From: Nelumbo lutea
Lineage: Eukaryota > Streptophyta > Magnoliopsida > Proteales > Nelumbonaceae
Reading direction: 5' to 3'
DNA: 64,000 nucleotides
Assembly (NCBI GenBank): GCA_022828595.1
Contig: JAKGHH010000006.1
Location: 17,852,499 to 17,916,498, forward strand
The notes beneath the pieces are model-generated. The model did not search any database, had not been told where the DNA came from, and saw only the letters and a program-made list of their open reading frames with translations. Position numbers and translations under genes: made by a program. This document shows, one piece after another, positions 54,089 through 64,000 of this stretch (positions are counted from its first letter, which is position 1; every line of letters begins with the position of its first letter).

Positions 54089-57000
54089 TCAAGGCCCCAC
54101 CTCCTCTACATCCTCGTCACTCTCCTCCAGGGAGTCAGGCTCCTCCTCCTCCGCAGCGTCCGCCATCTTTGGGGCCAGGTCTCTCATTGTTATGCCCTCA
54201 AGGTTAAGGCCGAAGAACTTCTTCAGAACCATACATCGGCAAACCTTGAACCCCAAGCGGTAGGACTTCAAGCCATATTCGACCTAAAGGTCATGTGATG
54301 TGTGGCTCATTGTGACACTAGCAAGTGCACTAGCCGTTCAAGTAATAAAGTAGTGAGTGAAGTATCGTTCCCACGAGGATTTAGGAAACAATTACCAATA
54401 CTAAATTGAGCACTTCTTATCTGATCAACAAATAAATCAAAACTCTAATGAAAGCTAAGAAATCCTAAATTAAAATCTATCTAAATCATTGGTCCAATTG
54501 CCTTCAATTCAGGTTAGAAGAGTAAGCAGTAAATGTCAATCTCAGAATTCAGCAATCTATCAATTTGGATCATTCGAATGAATCATGATTGAGCCTTGGT
54601 TTGGTGAAACCCCAAGGTCATGAACAGCCTCTCTCAAGCGCATGTTCATCCTATGCATGAGTGACGGTTCTTCTATCTCTAGCAAGAATCTAATCCCCAT
54701 GCATGCATTTCTTCAAACACTTCTAAGGCATCAATTCAAATCTGAATTGATCACCAACTGAATTGTGCAAATTATCTCTAACCTTGCACTCAATTCAGTT
54801 CTTGAATAGTAGATCTGAATTCTTAGAGTCTCTCTCAAACACTCTAGGAATTCCAAGCTGTAGATTAATTCGCCCAATCTGAAATTTGCAGATCTGAATT
54901 CTCTTTCAAGCAATTCAGATCTTGCAATCTCAGATCTGAGAATTCAGATCTGAGTTTTGAAGGTTAGTTGGCCGAATTGATCTGCAATCACACCCTTATT
55001 CAAGAAACTTCAAGTACAATGCATGACCATTTGAATGAATTAAAAAGAATTAGATTGCTGAACTGAAATTTTACAAGCTGAAATACATCAAGGAAGAATG
55101 GAAACAAAGAGAAAGAAGAAAGAACATATAACTAAGAAATTGAATTCAAATCAAAAGAGAATGAAACTACAAATGATTTATTACAAAAAATATTTGAATC
55201 ACAATCCCTCAATTCGAACTCACCTTCTTCTTCTAGCTTGCTTGTCTTGAACTTCCTTCAGCCCTTCTTCTTCTTCTTCCTTGCGCCTAGCCTTCTTCTC
55301 TTCTCTTCTCTCAAGGTGGCCGAACCTCTAAGAGTGGGAGAGCCTTCCTCTCAAGCAATTGAACAACTTTCTCCCCTCCTAAAGGCCTCCTTATATAGTT
55401 TTTCAAGGGGGCTCTTGCCCCTTCTTGAAGCCTCTAGAATGGGGTGTATTACACCCCTCATGAACCTTCTACAGTGCTCCCTCCTTCTCTTCAAGAAACA
55501 TCTAGGAGTTGCCGCCCCTAGCTCCCTTTGGGCTGCTATTTGGGCTACATCTTAGCTTGCTTTTGAGCTCATGTGGGCTACACTCTAGGCTGTTATTTGG
55601 GCTAAAAATGGGCCTTCCTTGCTGGGCCGAATTCTACTCATAGCTAGGCTTTATTTTCTTGGGTTTTCTCAAGGAATTCACTTGCTCTTTTTGGGCCGAA
55701 GTGCTCTCTCTTGCTTCCACGACCGGGCTGGACTGAAATTGGTCTTTTTGAACATTCTTTTCTTGCCTTTTTCCTTCCTTTTCTTGGATTGATTATCCCT
55801 GAACTTATTCTTAGCATTAAGCTAAATTAAGGCAAAAATTAATAAAACCGGCATAAAAATCCATGCTAAAGTCCTCAAAAATTATAGATAAATTGTAAGT
55901 TCATCATCATGGAACTGCTGGAACTCTTTGAAGTCCTACACCAACTTAGCCCGCTCTGCCTCCAACGTGGCATCGAAGTTTTGGGTCCTCTCGTGGAGCG
56001 TGGACTCCAAGCTCTGGACTTGCTGGCGAAGAAGCTCCCTCTCCGCCGCCACCCTCGAAGACTCCTCCCTGTAATGGGCGGTCTCCTCAAACAGTCGGGA
56101 GATCCGCGCTTCCTAGTCCCTAACGAGCAGCTCCTGGGCCTCGCTCCCCTTCTGAACTTGGAGGACTCATCCCGGGCCTGGTTGAGCTCGCATTGAAGCC
56201 TCTGCACTTCCAACCTCTGATCGACGGCGTCATGGGAGTGGATAGCAATCTGACAGGCCATGGCATGGATGGTGGAGTTCAGCTACCAATATAAAGTCGA
56301 AGTAAGTAAGGGGGAGAAAGAAAAGAAAAGGGGGGGAGAAAAAAGGGAAGAAGCAGGCACTTACCACCATGTAGTGAGTTGATGCTAGCTTGGTGAGCTG
56401 CCGATGGTGTATCCCGACCCAACTCGTGACCTCCTCATGAGTGACCGCCTGTCGGCTCCTCTGCGAAGCCACGAGGAAGTTGGTGACGCTTTTGTCCCTT
56501 CCCTCGGTGGGAAACCATGGGAAGACGGTGGGGCCGGATCGCACGGCTGAAGGGTACTGCTCCTAGGGTGGGACCTCTTCTTCTTCGCCACCTCCCACGG
56601 CTACTGCCTCAAAGGGCACAGGTGGGACCTCCGGCGGCAGAACAAAGGCTGGATCCGCAGCCTTGAACTCGGCGGCCCCAGAAGTGGACGCTTGGTCGGG
56701 GTGCAACCTCTTCGCCCTACGCTTTTGGTTACTCGACAAAAGGCGATGTGCATCCACACTAGACATGTTGGCTGCAAGAATCACAAGGCATTAGTCCAGC
56801 TCGAAAAAAAAAAGAAAAGAAAAGGCGACCTAAAGGTGACCTACTAGGGCTCAATCCGGCCTGCATGAGCTTGTCCTCAGCCAAGTAGTCCCAACAGAAG
56901 AAACCTACCCCCGCCCAAGACTGCAACGTTTCCCAAACATTCGGGTTCATCTCAATGCCTAGATCCTGAATGGTGGCCCTCTAGTGGGTCGGAAAGGGCC

Positions 57001-57630
57001 ACCCCTCGGAGTTGCGAACTACAAAATAACCCTGCTTCTAAGCTAGGATCCTATTTGGTAGATCGTGGAGGAGCTTGAAGCCAGGACGAGGGGAAAAGTA
57101 ATAAGAGCGCCTTTCTGGAGGGGCTCCGGGGGAGGCATTCTTAATTGACAAGATAGTGGCAAAGATATCAAGGGAAAGAGGAAGACAGTAATCGAAAAAT
57201 AGAGAAATTTTCCCAACTACATTCCAGATTGAGTTCGGATGGAGTTGGTCTATGGTGACATTGAAATGGGCAAGAACCTCCACTATCAAAGGATGTAGAG
57301 GGAGCTGGAGACCAGTCACGAGTTGCTCCTCAAAGACCACGATCTCGTCGTGGTCGTGTTCCCAGGGATAGTTACCGGATGAGAGGCTGTAGATGAGATC
57401 CCTGGGGAGGTTATAGTAAAAAACTAGGGCCTGAAGCCTCTCCACTGACATGGAGGAAGTGCCAAAGCTATAAGGCTCTCGACCTTGGGAAGTGGAAGCC
57501 AAGTTACTGGAGGCCTTCAAACTTCCAAAGCCTTCCCTTCAGGGAACCCCCAAGCTCCCCCCGAGCTCGAGGGGACCTCGCCCTGATTACCATCTTGGGA
57601 AAAACCACCGTCGTACCGATACCTAGACAT
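54089..57630 (-). pseudogene. Spliced antisense ORF of the gypsy element
   Basis: Runs opposite to gag-pol. Starts at an ATG (57628-57630, MSRYRYDGGFS); a frameshift follows near 57530. The segment 57520-57038 contains EEQLVTGLQLPLHPLIVEVL and QLHPNSIWNVVGKI, which fits the Pfam 'transposase (putative) gypsy type' domain (PF04195) common in plant gypsy antisense ORFs. Two intron-like gaps follow: one ending CTTGCAG at 56772, one at 56283-56364 (GTAAGTGCC ... TATTGGTAG) with strong pyrimidine tracts. The rest (56281-55912) is a coiled-coil-like Glu/Gln/Arg stretch, and the tail (54290-54089) ends in acidic repeats (AAEEEEPDSLEESDED). The solo LTR splits the coding part. TGG-to-TAG stops are seen at about 57035 and 56985. 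Function unknown. Confidence 0.75.
54296..55906. mobile_element. Solo LTR (1611 bp) with perfect TCATG duplication
   Basis: Starts TGATGTGTGGCTCATTGTGA and ends TTGTAAGTTCATCA, with TGATG/CATCA inverted termini. TCATG precedes it (54291-54295) and follows it (55907-55911). The interior has no second LTR copy or coding domain. Near the left end it has GTAATAAAGTAGTGAGTGAA and CGTTCCCACGAGGAT, wording common in plant LTR repeats. Removing it and one TCATG restores continuity of the antisense frame on both sides. Confidence 0.9.
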
Positions 57631-58074
57631 TGTTTGGACAGAGTAGAGGACTCACCAGAAAAGTGAACTGAGAAAGCGACGAAAACGGGGAGAGCTCGAG
57701 CAAACAAGGTGAAGGCGCGACCTCAAACTGAAAGCAAGGCAAGTTGGCGTAAAGAAAATGAGGCCTAGGGCCCTCCTATTTATAGCCACAGTGCCCAAAA
57801 AACCAATGGTCTCGATCAAAGCGGGTCCAATAGCTTATAATAAAGCCGTTTGCACGTTCTCCAAGACTAAAATAAAGATGGATGCACATCTTCTAAAACT
57901 GAAGGCAGTTTGGCACATTTTTTGGTGCCTAAAAAATCTAGAAGTCACCTAACATCCGCGCGTATACATCATGCAATTAGTCAACCTAGTTTTAAATATA
58001 GGTCAAATCCAGCCATCACTTCATGAACTCCCCGCAACAGAGTGAGACTCTTAGCTCAGGGAGTGAGGGGCAAT

Positions 58075-58857
58075 TGATGGAAGGTGATTTGACCCGACCT
58101 CCTAACTAAGGGACACGTAGATATGACTTGACATAAATTACAGCTCAACATGACAGCTTGGCCACAACTTGGCATAATGAGCTAGTTGAAACCCTAGCAA
58201 AACAGCTCGCCACATGACAACTTGCTACAACCTGCTATAGAATGGCTTGCTACAAGGCAGCTCGCTATTGGAGCTCACTACGAAGGAGTTCGCTACAAGG
58301 GAGCTCACTACAAAGGAGCTCGTTATTGAGTAACTTGGAGTCTTTGGGAAACTTCTTATCCGATAGGACTGTGCTTGTCAATCTGCTCCCATGTCTCTTG
58401 TTCGGTGATGCAACACCTGTCGGTCCAGAGGACTGCGCCCACTTCTCACGTCAGGCGGCGTCGTGCATGCCAGTTCTGCATAACGTCTCTCAAGTGATAG
58501 GACTGTACCCTACGACAGATACCTACGCCAATCAAATCAGCCTGATGAATAACGGCTGTAGCAGAGAATCAGAGGCAGCTACAACCGATTTGGCAACACA
58601 TTAATATATAAGGGCACCGACCCCCAAGAAAAAAGGTAATTGAATTTTGGGTAATCGAGTTGTGTGCATCTCCACTCTTAGCTCATTTTCCCTTTACTAC
58701 TCTCCAAGCTTTTCACTGAATTCTAACTTAAGCATCGGAGTGTTCCCGCCAGGCGAGCTCCCTGGGAACTCTTCGTGTTCTCTTTCTTGGATGTTGTCCG
58801 TTGCTAGGTAGGAGCGAGGCCCCTGCCAGCTAGGAGTGACCAGATTGCACTACATCA
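58075..58857 (+). repeat. 3' LTR of the gypsy element
   Basis: 783 bp from TGATGGAAGGTGATTTGACC to GCACTACATCA. TATA-like TATATAAG at about 58605-58613. Contains a short (GAGCTC(A/G)CTA(C/T))n array at about 58255-58325. Start and end resemble the solo LTR at 11769-12463. Confidence 0.87.
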
Positions 58858-58998
58858 AACATCCTTCAACACCTGGATTGCTTTCTGCCCTTCTGGGGTT
58901 TCCCTACCTCCGATGAGCACTTGGTCGGGCTTGAGAAGATCTTAAATTGTAGTACCCTCAGCAAGGAACTCTAGGCGCCCAAATCCTGCGGAAAGGAC
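58858..58998. other. Spacer between gypsy LTR and copia LTR fragment
   Basis: 141 bp with no recognisable feature. It does not repeat the sequence at the element's truncated left end, so no target duplication can be shown. Confidence 0.5.
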
Positions 58999-60098
58999 TG
59001 GGCAAATTTCAAAAATTTCTCCCATCTTTGCAGGGAATCGAATTCCCTATTTTAAAAAAAACATATTTTTCAAGGATCAATCTTGAACCACTAACCGAAC
59101 CAGATCTTAACCAAAAGAGTAGGAGGGAGGATGTACCTAATACGGAGAAATAATATCTCTCAATGGAGGTGTTCACGCCCAAGGAAGGATCTAAAATCTG
59201 CTCCTACTGAAGATGGCATAGTGCAGGGTGGAGCAGAATCAACAATGTTCTTCAAAAGAACTTGACCCTTCGCAAGAATCAACTGAACAGCTTGTGAGTA
59301 CAACTCCAAACAATCTTTTTCCCAAAAGATTGATATCAAGATCAGATCTTGATTTCTCCCAAGAATTGGAGATCGAACTGGAGATAATGGCGGCGACAGG
59401 AAGGAAGCAGCAAGAGAGATTTTGCAGGGTGCAGAATTCTCTCTTCTTGTGATTTCAGCTCTGAAGACAAGAGTTTTTGGGTTGCATATCTAAAGGCTGC
59501 CGCCCCCCTCCTCTTTTCATAGATTTAAAGAGATCAGCTCCTAATCCTATTAGGAGCTGCTGATCCAAATTATATTTGGATTAGAAGTCCCTTTAAGTGA
59601 TAAGGAAGAACCCTTATCTTATCTGCAGATCAGATCAGCCATCTCATAATCTAATTAGGAGGCTTCCAAATCTAAATCTTATTTAGATCTTGGAGTCTCT
59701 AAGTGGATAGGGTCTAGGCCCAATCCTATGAATTGATCCATCTCAGAATTTGCCCCTTTTAATTGACTAATCAAATCAGCCCAGTTCGAAATGGGCTTAA
59801 GGCCCAATTAAGGTTATGTACTCACTTAGTATTCTAAACTGCTACCTAGTTGGGCTTCCTTGTATGGCGTGGGACCCAAACATTGATCTACACATCAGCC
59901 ACATGGGTTCATCCCAGCCTTTGTTACAAAGCCTGGCCGAATACACCGTTATGGACGACAGTGCACCCCTGAAACCCATCTTATGGGCTCTATGGGTCCA
60001 ACACTTACCCTTAGTGGTCCCTAGGCCAAGCCACTTTGTAACACCCAAGGACTGTGGGCAGATGCAAGATTAGCCCATCAGGTAATATCTGGAATGGG
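58999..60098 (-). repeat. Truncated copia LTR lying against a full one
   Basis: Aligns with the LTRs at 44892-46770 and 60099-61423 but lacks about the first 320 bp. The minus strand begins in the middle (CCTGATGGGCTAATCTTGCA, near 60080) and ends AAATTTTTGAAATTTGCCCA at 58999. Confidence 0.85.
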
Positions 60099-61423
60099 TG
60101 TGCAAATTTCAAAAATTTTTCTACCTTCTCCCAATTGGGAGTCATATTTCCTAAATTTAGAATACAATATTCAAAGATTCTACTTGAACCATAATCGAAC
60201 CAGATCTGAACCAAAAAGAAAAATGGAGGATTATACATGATTCGGAGAAACAGTATCTCCCAAAATTGGTGTTCACGCCCAAAGAAAACCCACTGGAAAC
60301 TCTAAACACGGAATCCTTTTCAATCTTTCTTGCAAGACTGATGTCAAGAACTGATTTCTGTACTTTTTATTGCTACAAAAATCAAATCTTGCAAGAGGGA
60401 ATGGCAGCGGCTGGAGAAGAACTCCTGGGACGAAGATGGATGAATTGCTTCTCTGCTCTTTACAGTTTGTATGAGATCGAATCTCAATTCGCAGGATGCT
60501 TTCCTTTTTACTCAAAAACCCCTAGTTCAAAATCTGATGTATTTCTCTTAGGGTTTCTCCTCCTTTCTTCTTGATTAACAAAACCTCCTTATTAAGAGTT
60601 ATCCTAATCCAAATCAGTATTTGGATAGGGGATTATCTTAATCCTATCTGTAGATTAATTTAGTTTACTCCTGATCTTATCAGGAGGATACCAGATACAA
60701 AACTGATTTGAATTTGGTCTTCCAGAGTGAATAGGGTTAAAGGCCCAATCCTTTTACTAACATTAATTTTAGATTCGTCCCATAGGTGGGTGATCATATC
60801 AGCCCAGTTTGAAATGGGCTTTTGGCCCATTAAGTGTTCAGTGTTTAACTAGTTTCCAACCTGCTGCCCAGTTGGGCTTCTTTGTATGGCGTGGGACCCA
60901 AGCATTGATCTACACACCAGCCACATGGGTTCGGCCCAACCTTTATTACAAGGCCCAGCCGAATTCACTAAAAGACTCAGTGACCCCGTTGAGCCCATCA
61001 CAGGGACCCTATGGGCCCAACACTTACATTGAGTGGTCCCTGGGCCAAACCATCTTATTAAAACCCAGGGACTGTGGGCAGGTGCAAGATTATCCCATCA
61101 GGTATTATCCTAAATGGTCATACACTTAAACTCTCAGCCCTTACTGCATGTGCCTTAGGTCTTACCCAGGTGGCTGAAACAAGCCATCACAACACATGGT
61201 GGCACACCAGTATCATCCTTGGCAGAATAAATCTCCCTAGACTTATCCAATCGGCTATGAACATTTATAACTAACACGAGTCTCCATAAGTGGCCAATTT
61301 TATGGTCTTACACAGAATTATACCAAACAACATGAATCAAACATGCACTTTATTTATTTCCACTAAATAACAAAAGCACATCAACTCAGATTGAAGCTAA
61401 GGGCATACAAAAACTGTCTAACA
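60099..61423 (-). repeat. 3' LTR of copia element 2
   Basis: 1325 bp on the minus strand from TGTTAGACAGTTTTTGTATG (61423), preceded by the polypurine tract AAGTGGGAGC (61424-61433), to GAAATTTGCACA (60099). Confidence 0.87.
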
Positions 61424-64000
61424 GCTCCCACTTGCACTTAGGTCCAATCTGGTACAAGCCGGAGTCCCATACTTTCCACATGTTTCTCAAACACCTTCTG
61501 TGTCAGTGGCTTAGTCAATGGGTCTACCACATTCTCCACTGATGCTACCTCTTGCTATCATCCTCCCGTAGGTCCAGTGTTGTCATACAACAATGGAATG
61601 GGTGATGTGCTCCATTATTGTCACACAACAACGATATAGGTGATGTGCTGGACGAATCACTCCCAATTCATGTATGAATTTCTTCATCCACACATCTTCT
61701 TTGGCAGCTTCACTTGCGACAATGTACTCGGCCTCGGTTGTTGAATCTGCAGTGGACCCTTGTTTGTTGCTTTTCCAGTAAACAGCACATGATCCTATTG
61801 TCAAAACATACCTAGACGTAGACTTTCTATCAAATGGATCCGACTAGAAATCGGCATCAGTGTACCCTAAAACTTGTAGTGAACTACCATCGAATACCAG
61901 ACAAAACGCTTTTGTCCTTCGAAGGTATTTGAGTAAGTTCTTCACAACAGTCCAATGCTCCTGCCATGGATTAGCTTGGAATCTGTTTACTACACTCACC
62001 GCCTGAACAATGTCCGGGCAAATGCACAGCATGGCATACATGGTGCTCCCTACGGCTGAGGCATAGGGAACGTCTCTCATGCCCTCAATCTCCTCAGAAG
62101 TCTTGGGAGACATCTTCTTGGAGAGAGTGACTCCATGGTGTATCTTTTGACAATTTTGCCAATGTAAGCAGCTTGGGATAATCCAATTATCCGCTTCAAT
62201 CTATCTCTGTAGAGTTGAAAACCCATATATGAAGCTTCTCCAAGATCTTTCATGGAGAACTGCAGTGATAGCCATACCTTGACCGAAGTCAACATTCCTA
62301 CATCATTCCCCATGAGTAGGATATCGTCCACGTACAACACCAAAAGGGTGATCTTATCCCCACTGGACTTCCTGTAAACACAGGGCTCATCTGGATTCTG
62401 CTCAAAATCAAACGTTTTGACGGCAGAATCAAAATAGATGTTCCAACTCCTACAACCCTACTTAAGTCCATATATGGATCTATTGAGTTTACGTACCATG
62501 TGTTCCTGACCAGCAGCAATGAAGCCTCGCAGCTGCTACATGTGGATATCTTCACTAAGATCTCCATTAAGGAACGCGATTTTGACATCCATCTACCAAA
62601 TTTCATAATCATGGTACGTTGCTATAACTAGCATAATCCTAATGGATTTAAGCATGGCCACGGGCGAAAAGGTTTCCTCATAATCAATGCCTTCTTTCTG
62701 AGTATACCATTTCACCACCAAACGAGCTTTGTAGGTCTCAATCCTACCATCGGGGCCCTTCTTCCTCTTGCAGATCCATTTGCAACCAATTGCTTTTACC
62801 CCAGAGGGTGGATCTACTATAGTCCAGACCCCATTGGTTTCCATCGAGTCCATCTCAGCTTTCATGGCCTCCACTCACTTCGGGGAATCTATGTCTAACA
62901 TAGCCTCCGCGTAAGTTACGGGATCCTCCTCACTAGTCAAGGTTTCCACCAGGTAACTATCCCGGTCATAACCATATCGGACTGGTGGCCTGGATACCCG
63001 AGTGGTTCTTCTAGGTTGGTCACTACCTGAAACCTGTGGGACATCTCCCACTGTTCCTGAGCTCTCCTCATTAAGAATTATTTCTTGACGATGGGTGTCC
63101 AGGATGTATTCAGTTTCTAAGAATTGGGTGTTTCGACTGCATAACACTTTTTGCTCACTTGAGTCACAGAATAGATAACCCACCGAATCTTTTGGGTAGC
63201 CTTTGAATAAGCAACGACTGGTTTTGGATTCCAACTTGTCCGCACTTGTTTTTTTAACGTGTGCAGGACAACCCCAAATCTTCAAGTGTTTTACACTTGG
63301 TTTTCTTCTGGTCCACAGTTCATATGGAGTCTTCGGAACCGATTTGGTTGGAACCTGATTCAGTACGTAGATAAAGTCTCTAATGCATATCCCCAAAAGG
63401 ATGTGTAGATAATTCTAAATGTACGAGAAGTGACCGGACCATGTCCAACAAGGTCCTATTCCTCCTCTCTGAAACACCGTTGAGTTGAGGTGTGGCAGGA
63501 GGAGCTAATTGTGACACTATCCCGTTGACCTTTAAGTAGTCCCTGAATTCGTCAGAGAGATACACACCAGAACATAGAAGTAATTAACATATTAGTTTCT
63601 ATGACACAAGTTTTGACGCTACCTTTCTTAGATTCCAGGTAGACAGGACAGTTCCCCTTCTAGTGGCTGGTCTGCTTGCAGAAGTGGCAGACATCAGATG
63701 CCTTGTTCTTCTTCTACTTCTTGGGTTTGGAAGATTTCTTTTGGGTCTTTTTTGCCTTTCTCTTTTTTTTGCCCGATTCATTAGCTTCTGCAATCATAAC
63801 CACAAGCTCATCCTTCTTGAGTAGATCCTCGGCCCTCTACAACATATTGTTGAGTTCCTGTACGCTGACATTTAGCTTATTCATATTGTAGATCATTGTG
63901 AACGCATTGAAGGAAGAGGGCAAAGAATTCAGAATGGCATACACTTGCGTGCCAAGATCTAGCCTGGATCCAAGAGCTTCTAGTTCGTTAATCTATCCCA
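61424..64000 (-). pseudogene. Copia element 2, gag fragment joined to 3' part of pol (runs off window)
   Basis: From the window edge downward: end of gag (about 64000-63800), a Lys-rich stretch, and a zinc knuckle C-x2-C-x4-H-x4-C (CHFCKQTSH...GNC, 63700-63655) whose aromatic residue is a TAG. The sequence then jumps at about 63575 to the integrase C-terminal part (YLSDEFRDYLKVNGIV, SERRNRTLLDMVRSLL, ELWTRRKPSVKHLKIWG). Protease and most of integrase are deleted. RT follows with CKWICKRKKGPDGRIETYKA, EGIDYEETFSPVAMLKS and LYVDDILLMGND (near 62325), then RNase H (YTDADF near 61850; DSTTEAEYIVASEAAKE near 61735). Stops and frameshifts throughout. Sequence matches copia 1. Confidence 0.9.

Larger units (their letters stand above)
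48903..58857 (+). mobile_element. 5'-truncated Ty3/gypsy retrotransposon, Tat-type
   Basis: Order on the plus strand: gag, nucleocapsid-like region, protease, reverse transcriptase, RNase H, a second archaeal-type RNase H, integrase, a 110-bp tandem repeat, an antisense ORF, polypurine tract (GTGAGGGGCAAT, about 58063-58074) and 3' LTR. The second RNase H and the antisense ORF between pol and the 3' LTR mark the Tat lineage. The 5' LTR and leader are missing; the sequence opens inside gag at the junction with copia 1. A solo LTR (54296-55906) is inserted in it. Confidence 0.9.

Noticed and set aside
53925..54263. 112-codon plus-strand frame rich in Ser and Lys
   Set aside because: It is the complement of the acidic tail of the gypsy antisense ORF.
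1..64000. CRISPR arrays, operons, riboswitches, rRNA or tRNA genes
   Set aside because: The tandem repeats have no CRISPR-like repeat-spacer pattern, the DNA is eukaryotic, and no rRNA or convincing tRNA cloverleaf was recognised by eye; a tRNAscan run would settle the last point.

Overview
This window is plant nuclear DNA, most likely from a flowering plant. Three kinds of evidence point there: spliced genes with GT-AG introns (plastid ATP sulfurylase), a SAUR auxin-response gene, and plant-type repeats (Ty1/copia, Ty3/gypsy of the dual-RNase H 'Tat' type, L1- and RTE-like LINEs, hAT- and Tourist-like MITEs). The species cannot be told from the sequence. The window is AT-rich and gene-poor. 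Only two protein genes are well supported.

Layout. 1-9.5 kb is intergenic: a 79-bp tandem repeat (about 0.7-1.04 kb), a complete small non-autonomous LTR retrotransposon with GGAAG target duplications (3357-5142), GC-rich dispersed repeats (5.5-6.3 kb), and 3 kb of very AT-rich DNA. 9.6-10.2 kb holds a weak candidate coding region on the minus strand. 10.4-20.2 kb is a mosaic of hAT-type MITEs, solo LTRs, a Helitron-like AT-rich repeat, a decayed hAT transposase, a TTTTGGTAATTTGG-type minisatellite and microsatellites. 20.7-21.0 kb is an intact SAUR gene (minus) with TATA, TGTCTC and CATATG motifs upstream; a broken SAUR copy lies at 23.3 kb (plus). 21.5-32.5 kb is again MITEs and AT-rich repeats.

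32.7-39.0 kb is an ATP sulfurylase gene on the minus strand. Its five exons join with correct phase into 482 codons, with a plastid transit peptide and both nucleotide-binding motifs. Intron 1 holds a decayed copia 3' end and intron 3 an RTE-like LINE tail, both antisense to the gene. A complex repeat (39.23-40.97 kb: tandem 472-bp units and a partial inverted unit between 72-bp inverted ends) lies about 245 bp upstream of its start codon.

41.5-64 kb is nearly all retroelement: an L1-like LINE fossil; a UDP-glucose dehydrogenase pseudogene that looks processed; the 3' half of a copia element (minus, LTR 44892-46770); a 5'-truncated Tat-type gypsy element (plus, about 48.90-58.86 kb) with gag, protease, RT, two RNase H domains, integrase, a spliced antisense ORF and a 3' LTR, itself interrupted by a 1.6-kb solo LTR with TCATG target duplications; then a second copia element of the same family (minus) that abuts a truncated copy of its own LTR and runs off the window end. 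All large elements carry stops, frameshifts or deletions.

No new functional system is seen. The items most worth a second look are the compound repeat upstream of ATP sulfurylase, the spliced antisense ORF in the gypsy element, the possible internal start of ATP sulfurylase, the SAUR pseudogene, the tandem palindromic MITEs and the self-nested copia LTRs.
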